Shown: positions 1-12,629 of the stretch, piece by piece
Numbering within the stretch: position 1 is the first letter of the stretch
How the letters are laid out: the number at the start of each line of letters is the position of its first letter
Origin: Prostheceraeus crozeri
Lineage: Eukaryota; Platyhelminthes; Polycladida; Euryleptidae
Length of the DNA stretch: 64,000 nt
Assembly (NCBI GenBank): GCA_907163375.1
Contig: CAJQUW010007073.1
Location: 517,700-581,699, forward strand
Direction of reading: 5' to 3'
The notes under the pieces: model-generated
Seen by the model: the letters and a program-made list of their open reading frames with translations, nothing else
What the model was told of the DNA's origin: nothing
Databases searched by the model: none
Position numbers and translations under genes: made by a program

Positions 1-397
1 TTTAAACCACCAGAAAATGTCTTTGAATTTTTTCCAGTAAACGTAACAAATTTGCCAGCGTCGTCTTCATCAAACGAGAACTGATCGATTGTCAAATTTC
101 GATGTTCGTCACGAGATCTGAGACCGAAAATTTTACACACGTAAAAATATGTAGCGCTGATCAGGCCAGATGAATCGGATGTCGAGAACGCTTCAGAAGT
201 CCACAGACGATGTTCGTCTTCTGTTTCAATGGGGTCCGATTGAACCTTATGCATCCCAATTCCTCTCTCGGTTAATTCCTTCATGCGACTGTCGAGTGAG
301 AGGCGAAGATAATGAAAATCCGTTATGCTTTTATCAAAAAAGTTTAAGTCCGGTCGTAGACATTCATTACTGAAGTACCGCAAAATACCACTCTACT
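1..397. other. No supported gene
   Basis: Short open frames are present here, but none shows a recognisable domain or codon pattern, and none joins in frame to the reverse transcriptase fragment that follows. I see no repeat structure. Confidence 0.5.
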
Positions 398-1291
398 GTG
401 TCAGCTCTCATTAGCCTTCAGCTTCCTCGACAATGTATTTCCTGGGTACTCAATTTTCTACAAAGTCGCAAACAGAGAGTTTGTTTGGAGAATAACACTT
501 CTGAGTGGGTGGATATTCTCAGTGGTGTCCCGCAAGGGAGGACGATTGGGCCCATCCTTTTCACTGCTGTGGTGGATTCCTTAAAGCCGGTATGTGATAA
601 TTCTTTGATTGTAAAATACGCCGACGATATTTCTGTACTGCATTTTGTGCACCAGCAAGGGCAGGATAAGTTACAGCAAGAATGGGATCACCTGGAAGAT
701 TGGTCAAAGCAGGTTGGACTTTATTTGAACTTATCTAAGAGTTGCGTTGTAAACTTTGTGACGAAGAAATCGCTAAGTTTTGATGATGTCATCTCGGCTA
801 CTGGTATGCATATTTCTACTTTGTCTGAAATTAAACTGCTTGGTGTTACTTTTTCAAATGATTTTAGTTGGAATTCCCATATCAAGGACGTTGTCAGCAA
901 ATGTCGTCGTAGAATTTTTATCTTGCGTAATTTGCGTAGAGCCCGGTGTCCTCAGCATGTCATTCATAAATGTTATGTTGCCTATATTCGCTCTCTGATC
1001 ATTTATGCATATCCGTGTTTTTGTAATCTTAGTGACTATCTGATTTCTGACTTACTTCGCGTGGAGCGTCATGCAGCCCGTTTCTTCAATGAATTTGACT
1101 TTGATAAATTGCCTGTTGTGTTGAATAGTGTCTGTGTAAAACTGTTCCAGCAGATAGAGTCTAACCCTGATCATTTCCTTCGACACATTTTTCGTGAGAG
1201 ATCTCGACGTGGCAGAAACCAATGCAGTTTGACGGCACCTCCTGCGGCAAGTCACCGTTTTAGCCGCTCTTTTATCCGTTTTGGCAGATGA
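398..1291 (+). pseudogene. Non-LTR retrotransposon reverse transcriptase, 3' fragment
   Basis: An open frame of 297 codons covers the palm, thumb and C-terminal part of a LINE reverse transcriptase. The GVPQG motif (near residue 43) is followed by the catalytic YADD motif near residue 75 and a conserved LLGV segment. The first half of the RT and the whole endonuclease are missing, so this is a 5'-truncated copy, the usual product of incomplete target-primed reverse transcription. There is no ATG at the start of the open frame, which fits a truncated insertion and not a gene. It resembles the longer LINE at 32864-35224 in motif order (FADDISVLH there, YADDISVLH here), so the two belong to related families. 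Confidence 0.85.
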
Positions 1292-1405
1292 TTTCTTTTT
1301 ATTCTATGTATTTTACTTAGTAAGTCTCGTTGTGATTTCAAATATTGTTACAGGTTCACCGCTCATTGTGATCTGAATAAAAATTCTTTTCTTTCTTTCT
1401 TTTCT
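398..1405 (+). mobile_element. 5'-truncated LINE copy with 3' tail
   Basis: The RT remnant is followed by a short 3' UTR, an AATAAA signal near 1376 and a simple tail of CTTT units ending near 1405. Immediately beyond the tail the sequence becomes a minus-strand recombinase-like exon, so the LINE probably inserted into that older gene. Confidence 0.7.
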
Positions 1406-1700
1406 TACCACACATTATTCCATAGATTGTCTTAGGGGTATTCTTGCCCATCTTTTCGGCGAATTTCAAAAATAAAATGACATAAAATTTTTCCAATTCG
1501 GTCACGTGGATATGTAGAAAGCTCGGTCAGCAGAGGAAACGCGCCAACTGGCCTGGCAAAGTTTCTGGCCTCGACCCATGTTTCATAAACATGAGTTGCG
1601 AAGGTGTTGTTCTTGATAGTATTTTTCGGTGTACTCCTCTGAATGCACGAGTCAATGTCTTGGGTGGATACGAACGTAAATCGTGTGTCCATTGTCGTCG
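1406..1700 (-). pseudogene. Crypton/KIAA1958-like tyrosine recombinase N-terminal fragment
   Basis: Read on the minus strand this stretch carries the segments KNTIKNNTFATHVYETWVEARN (about residues 23-44) and EIRRKDGQEYP. They match in order the N-terminal SAM-like region of the KIAA1958/ZMYM/Crypton recombinase family: an asparagine-rich lead, a V-E-W core, then a RKDG-E-Y-P element before TLY-I. After the EYP segment the frame is lost by one base, but the adjacent frame continues with a PKTIYGIMCG-like stretch before the LINE tail cuts it off. The catalytic R-H-R-Y domain is absent. It could be a Crypton copy or a domesticated descendant; the fragment is too short to tell. Confidence 0.5.
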
Positions 1701-1709
1701 GTCTTCCAC

Positions 1710-4385
1710 TATTGATATGACTTTGTTTTCTGTTTAACTTGAATATATTTCAGTCTGATTGCATCATATTAAGTCTGACTGAATCATCTCTTTTAAAGTA
1801 TGCAAATTTCAGATAGCAACTCGCTTTAACCAGAAGTCCAATATTAGAAATAATAAAATGCGAGGCGGCTCCTTCTATTTTCAGAGATGTGCCATGACAG
1901 AACAATGAGGGGCAAGATTAAGCATAAATGGGTTTCCTAAGAGAGTCGGAGATTCGCAGCTTCATTTGAGAGGGGCGTAAAAGTCAGACACTAAGAACAA
2001 GTTAGTTGTCGCACATGAAAGTTAGACTCGGGCTTCTCCCTCGTCTAACTTTCATGAGCGACAACTATCACTTATTCACAAATGAAACTCTTTTTATTAT
2101 GAAATGTACGAAATGATGCTGCCTCAAAGCGTAATAGAATAAAATATTAATAAGTCCACACCGAATGAGAAGTTGTGTATTAAATATTTTAAAAGGATAA
2201 TAAGTCAAAGAATTTTACATTGTTTTAGATTAATAGTATATTTTCCAATTTTTCAATGGATAACTTCTGATTCATTGTGGCACTCGTATTATGAATACAA
2301 TTCGATATATGAATTTTGAGTTTAAGCATTCTTTTGTGGTAGGGCCTATTCAGTGATATACGACAAAGTTTGCTTCCTATTCCTGGACAACTGTTTTCCT
2401 GGCTACAACTGCTTTTAAAGGCTAATAGGTCTCATTTGAATGTTGAATCACTGAAACGCGCTTCAAAAAATGTTAGAGATTAGTAATCCTGCACGCGTTA
2501 TAGTTTATTCAAGTACCTACATGCAGTTGGCCTTGCCCAGTTTAGCCATTCGCCAGAATGATTGTGAATAGCAAAAATATACATAAATTTTTTATGAATG
2601 TGTTTATTTCATGTATCTATCTATGTGAGCAAAAATGTGTGTACAAATACAATCCAAAAAACGGAGCTTACTGCAGTCCGCGCAAGCTATTAGGTATGCT
2701 ACAGGTCTGGTAAATAAAATCACATTCAGCGCCATCGACTTTGTCTTGTATGTTAGCTTATCTGTAGATTCTTACCACGATTGAATCAAAAGGTTACGAT
2801 GTCAAAAGAATTTCGTAGAAGCATTCTGAGATTCTTAATGAATTGATTAATATGCTCTGTATGCAAGAGAGTACAGTCAACGAAACTTAAAAATTCGATT
2901 AATCACTTATTTACTTTCTGCCTGATTTTGAGACCTTTTTTCCTTAGGTTTGGAGATTGGCAATTAATTGATTAATTAATCGAAGTATGGACCCAATTGC
3001 AAATAATTGATTGATCCAAATTTAATTGATTGACAATAAATAAATAAATTTTTCCAAGCCGAGCTCCGATGATGGCACAATGGCTTGGCCACCATCAGCG
3101 CTCCGGAGTTGGAGTCTACCGGAGTCCTATCACTTGGCCGGAGTCGAAAGGCCGGAGTCGACTTGGCCGCACTCCGACTTAGTGGTAAGATTGTTATAGT
3201 CTCAAGACAATATTTTTTTTAAACATTTTAATCGTTTTATCTATCGAGTTTCTCTAGCGACATATATCTAGATTCTAGACAATTATTTTATCAATAATCA
3301 TTTGATCATTTTATCTTTCATACAAATAACTTAATTTGTCCATAACTTAACAAGTGATTACCGCAAGCACTCTAGGCTCTATTGTACATAATTTGTTGTC
3401 CTTCAAATGATTTGACGTAGATAGCTATCACAACATAACAAATTTGTAATCATGCAAATTATCTATTATTGATAATACGCATTTATGTATAATGTAGCCT
3501 ACATGTAGGCTTACAGGATGTAATATTCTGTGTATAAGCTATTGTGTTTTCTCGAGTGTTTCATTGAGCAGTCTATGTATGATGAAAAGTCAATGGAATG
3601 ATAGCAAATTCGATTAATACGATATGAATGATGCGGAAGCCACGGGATTGGATTACCTTAATCAACATGCTAAAATGATACTTCTGTAAGTGACTTCAAC
3701 ACAGTTTGACACACGATTTTGATGAACAAGTAGAAAGTTCATAATTTCAAATTTCAAAATTTATCAATTACCTCTATTCACTTTGGTTCCCAAAAGCAAA
3801 CAATTTAAGTATCAACGCATGAAAGAACAACATCTTGCCTGCAGCTGCTGAAGCATACTTCGAAGCAGTTACCAAGTAGAAAAAACTAAGTCATAAATAT
3901 CGCTACAGAATCAGTGTACAGATGGAAGTCTGAATGTGAAGCAAAATTTGGGAAAGACGCATTTATTAAATCATATAAATTAGCTACACAAGGTTTCTTC
4001 CCATTTGAAAATGACATGCGTACTCAGGCTGATGGTGTATCGATGGGGTCCCAAACTTCAAGTCATCGCAAGAATACCTACACGGATTACTAATAAGCAA
4101 TTAAAATCCACAACCAACCAAGCAAACCAAGCAATTGAAATCTTAAAAGCACGCAAAAGATAGGCTACGTAGATCTGATCAAGGGATTATATTTTTCAAT
4201 GCTGATTTCATCAATTCTGATATCCTTTCAATCATCACATCTAAACGATGTTTTCGGACTGATTGAACATCGAAGATTAAGCACAATTAAATGTACGTCG
4301 TATGTACCATCAGGTGATTTGTAATATTTATAATTTATGATGTTTCTTTTCGCTTTTCATGATTGACTAAAACAATCATTTCTTA
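1710..4385. other. Gene-free stretch with small repeats
   Basis: AT-rich sequence without supportable coding regions. It contains a near-perfect hairpin at 2003-2067 and a GC-rich patch at 3054-3185 in which CGGAGT and TTGGCCG words recur, possibly a SINE-like or simple-repeat remnant. The last part may hold intron or leader sequence of the hAT gene that follows. Confidence 0.5.
2003..2067. repeat. Long hairpin (inverted repeat, 24-25 bp arms)
   Basis: Arms at 2004-2027 and 2043-2066 are reverse complements with one mismatch, separated by a 15-nt loop. The arms carry AGTTGTCGC and GAAAGTTAGAC. There is no flanking duplication I can define. It could be a tiny foldback element or the tip of a transposon. 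Confidence 0.8.
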
Positions 4386-4391
4386 TTTACA

Positions 4392-6959
4392 GGGGAACAA
4401 AATCGTCTGAAAAGTCTACTACCTCAAAACCAGAGTCATCCATTCCACCAAACTCAACGTTGCAGGCGGCATCACCCTCAGAGCCACCCATTGAGCCACC
4501 CGTCCCGCACACCTCAACTGTGAGATACTGCAGAATCAGCGGAACAGCACTCAGGGGTCATGAGAACACTGAGGGCAATTTCAATCTGTTGCTCCGAGTA
4601 CTTCGTGAGTTGTCTCCTGATCTAGATGAATTCTTAAAACGGGATGACAAGAAGAGCAAGTTTACCTCATGGCAAACACAAAATGAGTTTCTGAGAATCA
4701 TGGCTCATAACGTTCAGCGAAAGTTAATTGAAGACATTAAAGCTTCTCAATATTTTAGCCTGATGATTGATGAGACAACAGACATTGCTGGAAAGGAGCA
4801 AGTAGTGTTTTGGGTAAGATGCATACCAGATAGCTTGGATCCTAGAGAGATATTTTTGTCATTCAATGATACGGATTCTACTACTGGTGAAACACTTGCA
4901 AATTTGGCGTTGACGTTTCTTCAACAGTTGGGTCTTCCTCTACAGCTGCTGCGAGGACAGTGTTATGATGGCGCTGCTAACATGTGTGGACAGTATAGAG
5001 GTGTCAAGACGAGAATTTTGGAGAAAAATGAAAAAGCACTTTTTGTTCACTGTGTGAATCACAATTTGAACCTCGTTCTTCAAGAAGCTTCAAAGAATAT
5101 TCCGCTAGTACGAGACACATTGCAGGTGGTCCATGACATAGGAAAACTGGTTAGGGAGTCTGCGCATCGCATGTCAAAATTTAGGGCACTTGCAGAATCG
5201 AAGGATCTTAGTGCGTATTCAATTCGATCTCCTTTGTGTCCGACCAGGTGGATAACAAGAAGTAAAAATTTGAAAATTATGAGCAATCCGGAACAATACC
5301 AATTGACTATGGATGCCCTCGATGAAATAGCTGAGGATTCCACTATGTCTGACATCGGGAGTAAGGCCCGTAACCACTACCTTCAGTTGGAGAGAGGCTC
5401 AATTTACCTCGGGATTTTGCTCTGTGAGGGAGTTTTCTCACTGACAGAATTCCTCGCTACAAAACTGCAAGGGACTAAGATGACTGTTTCTGGCGCAACA
5501 ATGGCTGCTAATGGTGTGATTGAACTCCTGAAGGTAAGCAAATACTGCACGCACGAATTTGGATAACTTGGTTAAAGACATGTAATATAGAAGCATATAA
5601 GTATACATAAAATTTTCTTTTCAGAAAATGAGAGATGACGACTCTTTCGATGAATTGTGGGATCGTTGCCAACAGGTTGTTACCAAGTTGAGTCTCCGAC
5701 CATGTACCGCTCCAAGGACAAGGAAAGTTCCCGCCCGTTTAGAGCACACTGACAAGCCATCAACTCCATCTGATGTCAGTGCTGCCTCCTTTTACAAAAG
5801 ACAATACTTCGAATTGCTTGACTTGGTTATCAATCGTATAAAGGTGAGAAATCAACTCAATATATTAATTTATGGAAAGATGAACTCTTCGAAAAAATTA
5901 TCCTCTATAATTGATTGCAAAGCAAGAAACACGATGCAGTTATGCTCTTTCTAAATAATCGATCAGCTGCAGGTTTCATTATTATTTTTTTAATTGATTT
6001 CAGGAACGCTTTGATCAACCGAATATGTCGACCCTGAAAGTTCTCGAAAATTCTCTATTGACCAAGAACGCAGATCTCATACCTGAAGCATGCCACGACG
6101 ACATGGACATCCAAACTTTGAGGTGTGAGTTTGGACTGTTAAAGCAATCATTCACATCTGCTTCAGATGCTGTTGACGTCTTGAAAAACATGCACGCGGT
6201 AAGTTCCATTGACTTTTCTTATTGTTCAATGATATGCAATGGCCTAATTGTTTGACCTGAAAAATTGTAGAATTTTAAGATGCACAGCCCCAGTGAAGCA
6301 ATCAATTTTGATTTTGAACGCATGTGTGATATGATGTACTCAAATTGACTTAGCTATTACGAAGAGCAATTCTATAGAAATTTTAGAATTTGGTATTGAT
6401 TATGAATTTGATTGATGGAAATATTGATTATAGAAATATTCATTTTGTTCCTACTACTGTTTTTGTATACTAAATATCGAGCGGATTCAACAAACAATTG
6501 ACCAATTTTCATGTAATGTGATTAATGCCCGTATTGTGAGACAATGTACTTTTTCTCATGATTAGTATATTAATGGTTATATCATGATCATATCAACTCA
6601 AACATGGAACAACCTGAATCTGCTATGACACTCATTTAATAAACCTTAAGGAAATATATTTTTTAAGGATAATAGCAAATTCATACTTCCAATTTCATGA
6701 GAAACGTAAACTATTTGAAAATTTGGAGAAATTGGTTAAATTAATTACCGTTGTTCCTCCTACAACCGCATCTGCAGAGCGCAGCTTTTCCAGCTTACGC
6801 CGCCTCTTGACTTGGCTTCGGTCAACGACTGCAGAGTCAAGACTCAATCACTTAGCAGTCCTATACATTCACAAGGAGCTAGCGTGGACCTTAGATTTGG
6901 AGGAAGTGTGCAAGGATTTCATCCACAAAGACAATCGGTCACACGTCTTTGGACGATGA
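4392..6959 (+). pseudogene. hAT-family (ZMYM1-like) transposase gene with introns
   Basis: The sequence reads as a spliced hAT transposase of the ZMYM1/DUF4371 type. Exon 1 follows an acceptor at 4391 and runs to 5533; it contains the LRGH element, the first catalytic region around MIDETTDIAGKEQ and the region with HCVNHNLNL. GT/AG introns at 5534-5624 and 5844-6003 join exon 1, exon 2 (5625-5843) and exon 3 (6004-6198) in frame: LLK joins KMRDDD and INRIK joins ERFDQP, as in the family. A donor follows at 6199. The last exon (about 6640-6959) carries the C-terminal hAT dimerisation motif with TASAERSFSSLRRL. I cannot place the exon that should link 6198 to about 6700, nor a start ATG, so the gene is probably incomplete. 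The nearby CAGGGG terminus at 7271 fits a hAT element. Confidence 0.8.
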
Positions 6960-7239
6960 GGGCGTTTGGGTAAGATTTCCACCCATGCATCCGTAAAATA
7001 TACAGCATTCATGACGGAACTGATGTTTTCTCTTGCAAGACAGCATGTATGCTTATCGCGTAAAGTGGGAAATTCTAAATCGTTGAGTACTGATACAGAG
7101 ATAATAAGGGGCATCGATGTCAGTAAACTATGAGCGACTCTGCCTGATAAACAATTGAATGCTGGAGAGCAATTACGCAATATTTCATAATATATCATGA
7201 ATTGATTTTTTACGGTATTTTATGCGACAATTTGTCGGA

Positions 7240-7273
7240 CCCCCCTAGGAAAAATTCGCTGCTGCGCCCCTGA
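7240..7273 (-). repeat. Candidate hAT terminal inverted repeat (right end)
   Basis: Read on the minus strand the end begins CAGGGGCGCAGCAGCGAA, the CAGGGG start typical of hAT termini, about 300 bp downstream of the hAT stop codon. I did not find a convincing matching left end; a CAGGGG at 4390 does not extend. Confidence 0.4.
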
Positions 7274-8335
7274 ATAGAAAGCATGACATTTTCATATCAC
7301 ATTTCAAAATCATACATGAAAACGATTTTTGTCTGTTATTTAATACGTTGATGAGGTCAGCATTATATTCCCTTTATATAGTGACAATGTAAACGACAAT
7401 TCTGTGAGCTGTGAAAGTGAAGAATAAAATGTCGGTAGAGTGTCGACTCAAAAAAGTATCTGCATACTGTGAAATTTTTTTTATGAAAATATTCAGTTTT
7501 TTGCGGAGATTGCGTTCCCGTGGTCCAAAAAATTAATTGAGCACTTTTGAAAAAAGTCAAAATTTTGCCAAATTATATGCTATCGAGATGACGCTCCTAT
7601 ATAAGTAGTATGAAACAAGTTGGATATCAGAGGGAATGAATATTTGCTAATAAGCATCCTAACTAAGCGGAAATTAAGCTGATGATCAAGGGAATTTCAT
7701 GAACCGAATTAAAATGGAAGTCTTAATGAAAAAGTCGAGATCTGATTTTGCTTTCTTGGCTGAAGTTTCAAGCTTTTCATTCAATTTTCACCGGCATGAT
7801 TTTATGATTCACTAAATTCATGTTTCGTTTCTTGAATCTGAATAGTGATGTGGACCCATTTGCATCTTTCAAAGTTGATTGAAATCATTGTCCATGATTC
7901 TGTTATTTTGCTCTACCAACGGCAGTTTGTAATGTGATCTCGCTTTAGAAGATTCTCTTGAGGTTCAGCATGAAAGCAATGTCAGGTCATCGAGGTGCTA
8001 ATTTAACAAACATTAAATTTCCAAGGCTGTCATGACACGGATGATCAGTAAAATAATATCATTTCCTTCTGCATTGCTGTCATGATCAGTCAATTCCGTT
8101 GTAATTTCTGCAAAACCACAAAAATTTGCATCTCTCACATTTGGTGACAATACCACCTGTATCCACCTTGAGTTCATTTAATAAAATCGAAAGTGTATAC
8201 ACATTGGGGATTTAATAAATGTGGAGTTACCACTCTACCTAATATACTTACTCTATGGTCACAACAAAGGTTTTTCGCAGTACATTGATTATCTAAAGAG
8301 AATGACAACTATTAAGTCAAACAAATACAACAACA
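7274..8335. other. Gene-free AT-rich stretch
   Basis: No open frame here has a recognisable motif and I see no strong repeat. Confidence 0.5.
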
Positions 8336-8339
8336 CCCT

Positions 8340-8440
8340 TGATTCCTCGACCGCACTCGCTTGACTCAGGAATCGAACCGAAGTCCGGGGTGGAGACGAG
8401 CTCGCACCTTCTTCACTAGGCCACGTGCACGGTTCAGATT
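8340..8440 (-). repeat. tRNA-derived SINE head
   Basis: On the minus strand there is an A-box-like TGGCCTAGTGAAGAAGG followed about 35 bp later by a B-box GGTTCGATTCC, the internal RNA polymerase III promoter arrangement of a tRNA. The flanks do not form a good acceptor stem, so a SINE head is more likely than a functional tRNA gene. Confidence 0.6.
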
Positions 8441-8642
8441 TTAACTAACACTTCAGATTTCCTGGAACATATTAGGCCTACCTCTATGGAAAAGCAAAAT
8501 GTCACACTTGAGACAACAAATAATAAAGTGGAATACCTACACATAAAACCAAAGGAACCGGTTCAAACCAAGTTGAACCATCAGTTCAAAATTTGAGGAT
8601 GTCAGCTAGCAACTTGCTGATGTCATATTATCTTTCATCCTT

Positions 8643-8955
8643 GTCAATACATTAAATTGGCATGTGTGCCAACAAAATACCGCACCACAGACATTAACAC
8701 AGACACCATGCAATCAAACACAAAAATTGACCACGACATATTATTAGGACCACCTAATAATATATAATTGATAACAATGTATAATTATTCATGAATAAAT
8801 AAATAAATATTTCATAATAGTAAATTTACAATTAATCAGTACATTAAATATGCATGTATGCCAACAAATGCCACACTATAAACATATATTGATTAGTAAC
8901 ACAGACACCACACAATCAAACACAAAAATTGACCTAGACTTATTGACCACCTTCG
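8643..8955. repeat. Tandem duplication of about 195 bp
   Basis: The segment starting at the word TACATTAAAT (near 8649) and ending with CAAACACAAAAATTGACC (near 8733) recurs with divergence from about 8840 to 8935. Shared words include ATGCCAACAAA and ACACAGACACCA. This is an old local duplication. Confidence 0.65.
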
Positions 8956-11320
8956 ACATTTAGATGAGAAACTTTTCTTTGGAAATTATAACGCTGCGCT
9001 ATTGTTTTAAAACTAGCAACCGAAAATATCTTATGTAATATCTTATGCAGTCGACGTCTCATGACAACCCATTAATGTTCTGAAAGGTTTGCGTCAGAGA
9101 TGGCCCTTCCAACAAAGTGACGCTGATGTTATCAAAATTTCGATTCACAACACGGACATTGTGGCAGAGAGCTCCGTCTTGCATAAGCATCCCGTTGCTT
9201 TCCGGACACCAGCACTCACGAAATACGGAAACATCCTCCTCTGGAGCGTTTGTAGGGATGAAGCCGAACCGAGCTTTGAAAGTGAATTGTTTGAATTTAT
9301 ATGTCTACATATGTTAATCACTAATTTGATGCTTCTTTTGCAATGTTTTTGTTTAATGTCATATTCATTCGTAAATGCATTTAAGATAACTAATGTTACA
9401 ATTTCATGAATTTCATTTTTTTAGATTATATGTATAAAAAATTAGAAATTTCAGGTTATTATAAAGAGAGATCGTATTTATCTATGGAATGCGTCAGGTA
9501 AGTAATTAATTATTATGATAACATGGTAATGCTTAAAATAAAATGATCAAATAATTTGATTTATGACTGACATCATAATAAATGAAGTATAAATTTGCAG
9601 CTTGATGTGTTTATGTATAAAACAAGACAGTTTAATACTTTGAAAAATACATATATATCAGGAATCGATGGACCTCAAACACAAGTATTACATTTGAAGT
9701 TAATTATGATTGGATAGGATTTCAAATTTAGTGGTAAGTAAATGAAATACAGGGAAATAATTATACGATATACTAAAACTGTGATACTAACTTTATACTT
9801 CAGGTCATAATCGATATTATCTTCACAATCGATGCTTTCTGGAATGCAACAATTCACCATGGTTGCTGTTCATAAGGTATATATATATAATGTTAACTTT
9901 ATTTGGTTATTACTAATATGCTTAATATCAAAGTTCAATTCCTTCAATCATCATAAATTTTGGAAAATTTATTTTGAATGACTATAGTTTCATTCTGCTA
10001 TTTAATTTCAGTAAATCTCATCGATTTAACTTTGTGATGAAAAATCAATTGATAGTATTACTGTATGGATATATTCGGGATAACATGATGGTATGGCATT
10101 TCGATTGAATCGACTTAATGCATTTATTAAACAAATGATTTCTCTTTTCAGACACTACGTAAAATTCGATGTTCAATTACGTGATGACATGCTGGTATTC
10201 TGCAAATTGATTCACATGGTTGAAGGACACATTTAATCACCTACGTTCTAATTATCATTTATAAGGAAACAAAGGATTGAATTATTGCACAATTGAAGTA
10301 CTCTGCAATTGCAGCTTATGAATCTACTAGAAGTAACTAAGCAACACCAGTACGTCCTACATTGATATTATTTTCGGGAAGAAGCCAATCATTCATTATT
10401 TTTTATTTTAGTTACGATCTTCTATTTTCAAAGAAGCTCTAATTCTTCTTGGGAAGTGTCATCAGGTGTACACAGTAACGGAATGAAATGAAAAGATTAT
10501 TATTTTGCCGGAATCAATAAATACATGTGACATTGTTGTTCTTAATTTTGAAATAGCATTTAAGTTGGAAAGCTAGGGATCTGAAATAACCTTAGAAATA
10601 AACCCACAAATTTCAGTAGACATTTCAGAAAAATCTTAATTTACAATTAGATTTCGGTTATGTGAATACAAAAAACAGAAAAATAAAAGCTTACTATTAG
10701 GTAATACGTTTGATTATTATTCAAAGTGGATTTCCTCATAATATAGGAGCTTATGTGCAAGCTGCATCTTACAGACTAAACATTGTTTTAAATAGCTTAA
10801 CTCATAATTGATTGTTAGTAATATAGTAAATTTTAGAAATAACAATGCACATGTTCAAAGACATTGACGATAATAAGAAAATTATAAATATTTAATTTGG
10901 TACATTGAAAGTATAGTAGTTTTTTAATGTTGATACAGCATAGAAATACTGAATTAAACAGTCAGCTATATTACAGGTAGGCTACTACAAACAAAATCTA
11001 CTTTAGGCCTATGCTACACTAAAAAATCGATGATATACGTCATGACAAAAGAGCAAAACAAAGAAAATATCTTGCCCCACCCTCAAGACAATATACTTGC
11101 AGCTTCGACTGCTTCAAAGGATTACATGAAGGAGCTTAATATCAAAAGACTAAAAAGGTAAGACTTTAATAAATGATAGTACAAAAACATAGTTGGATTA
11201 ATAAAGAATAGCTGAAAAAAAAACTTTTAGTTATTATGACTATCGTTGAAACCGCATTGTATTCAATTGCCAAAAAAGTTCAAGATTAAATATCCTTCCA
11301 GCAGCTGCATGCAAACGCTA
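8956..11320. other. Gene-free AT-rich stretch
   Basis: The open frames are short and have no family signature. Several short segments end in pyrimidine-AG or begin with GT and could be introns of an unseen gene, but I cannot support one. Confidence 0.45.
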
Positions 11321-11324
11321 ATTA

Positions 11325-12625
11325 ATAGGTAACCTCATTGATTTTGCTAACATAATATCCCAGATATGTTTCAAATATCAACATGTATTTGAAACTCTTT
11401 ATATCAGACAAAAGAAGATAATTTTCTTCGACAATCCAACGTACCCAAAAATATCAATTAGAAAAGCGTAATTAATTACAATTACCTATCAGCAGACAAG
11501 AATGCACGCATTCATGAAATAGGATCAACAGACAGACAGCGTCATACCAAGCACACGCTAACATTTAAAAATGGGCGCAAAATCAACTTGGACGGGCTTG
11601 AATATCTCAGTCACACTTGCGTAGTTTACGCAACTTACATCTGTAATTGATTATGATGCGAAAGAAATCACAGTCATTCATGTATTTAATGGCCAAAACC
11701 AGTTGATGTTTAAACATCCCTCATCACCTACATACAAAAGGTAACTATCAGACAGTCCCATTGATTTTGCTAACATAATATCGCAGGAATCTTTCAAAAA
11801 AGACCATGTATTTGAATCTTATTACCTATATCACACAAGAAAAGAGAATTGCCATCAAGACTGTCCAACGTAATAAAATACCAAAACGAAAAGCATTATG
11901 AATTGCTTTCATCTTTCAATAAACTTGAAAGCACTCCATGCCATTCATGAAATAGGATTAACAGTCAGACAGCATCATAACGAGCAAACCCCAACATTCA
12001 AAAACGGTGACAAAATCAACATGGACGTGATTGAATGTGTCAGTCCCACTTGCGTAGCTTTCGCTCACAATCATCAACAAGAAAAGCGATTATATCTGGA
12101 CGACTCTAATTGAAAAGACTAAATAGAAAATTAAGTTGTAAGGGATAGAAAAGAAACATAGCTTCATTAAAAAGATACATAAAGAATCAATTTTCTATAA
12201 TAATTATTGATGATCAAAATCTAAAACCAGACAGTGAATTTGAATCTCAAAACAAGTTGAAGTTTAAACATCCCTCATCAGCTACATACTAACGCTAACT
12301 ATCAGACAGTCTCATTGATTTTGGTAACATAATATCCCAGACATTATTCAAACAATAACATATATTTGAAACGCTTTATATCAGACAAAAGAAGACACTT
12401 TTCTTCCACAACCAAACGAAACCAAAAATATCAATTAGAAAAGCGAAATTAATTACTGTTACCTATCAGTAAATATGAAGGCTTTCCATACCACTCAAAA
12501 ACAGGATTAACAGACAGACAGCATCATACCGAGCAAGCGCTAACATTCAAAAATTGTGGCAAAATCAACTTGGACGGGCTTGAATATCTCAGTCCCACTT
12601 GCGTAGTTTACGCAACTTACTGCTA
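11325..12625. repeat. Three diverged tandem units (about 320 bp conserved core each)
   Basis: Cores at about 11325-11640, 11755-12075 and 12305-12625 share the same order of words: TTGATTTTGCTAACATAATA, then ATCAGACAAAAGAAGA, then a segment with ACAGACAGACAGC and finally CTTGCGTAG. The middle unit is most changed. Each unit contains a stretch whose translation is similar (for example FKNGDKINMD in the middle unit at 11898-12113), so the units may be duplicated exons, but no splice structure is clear and the outer two frames are broken. Confidence 0.65.
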
Positions 12626-12629
12626 GTCA

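Noticed and set aside
8340-8440. A functional tRNA gene
   Set aside because: A and B boxes are present, but the acceptor and anticodon stems do not pair well; SINE head preferred.
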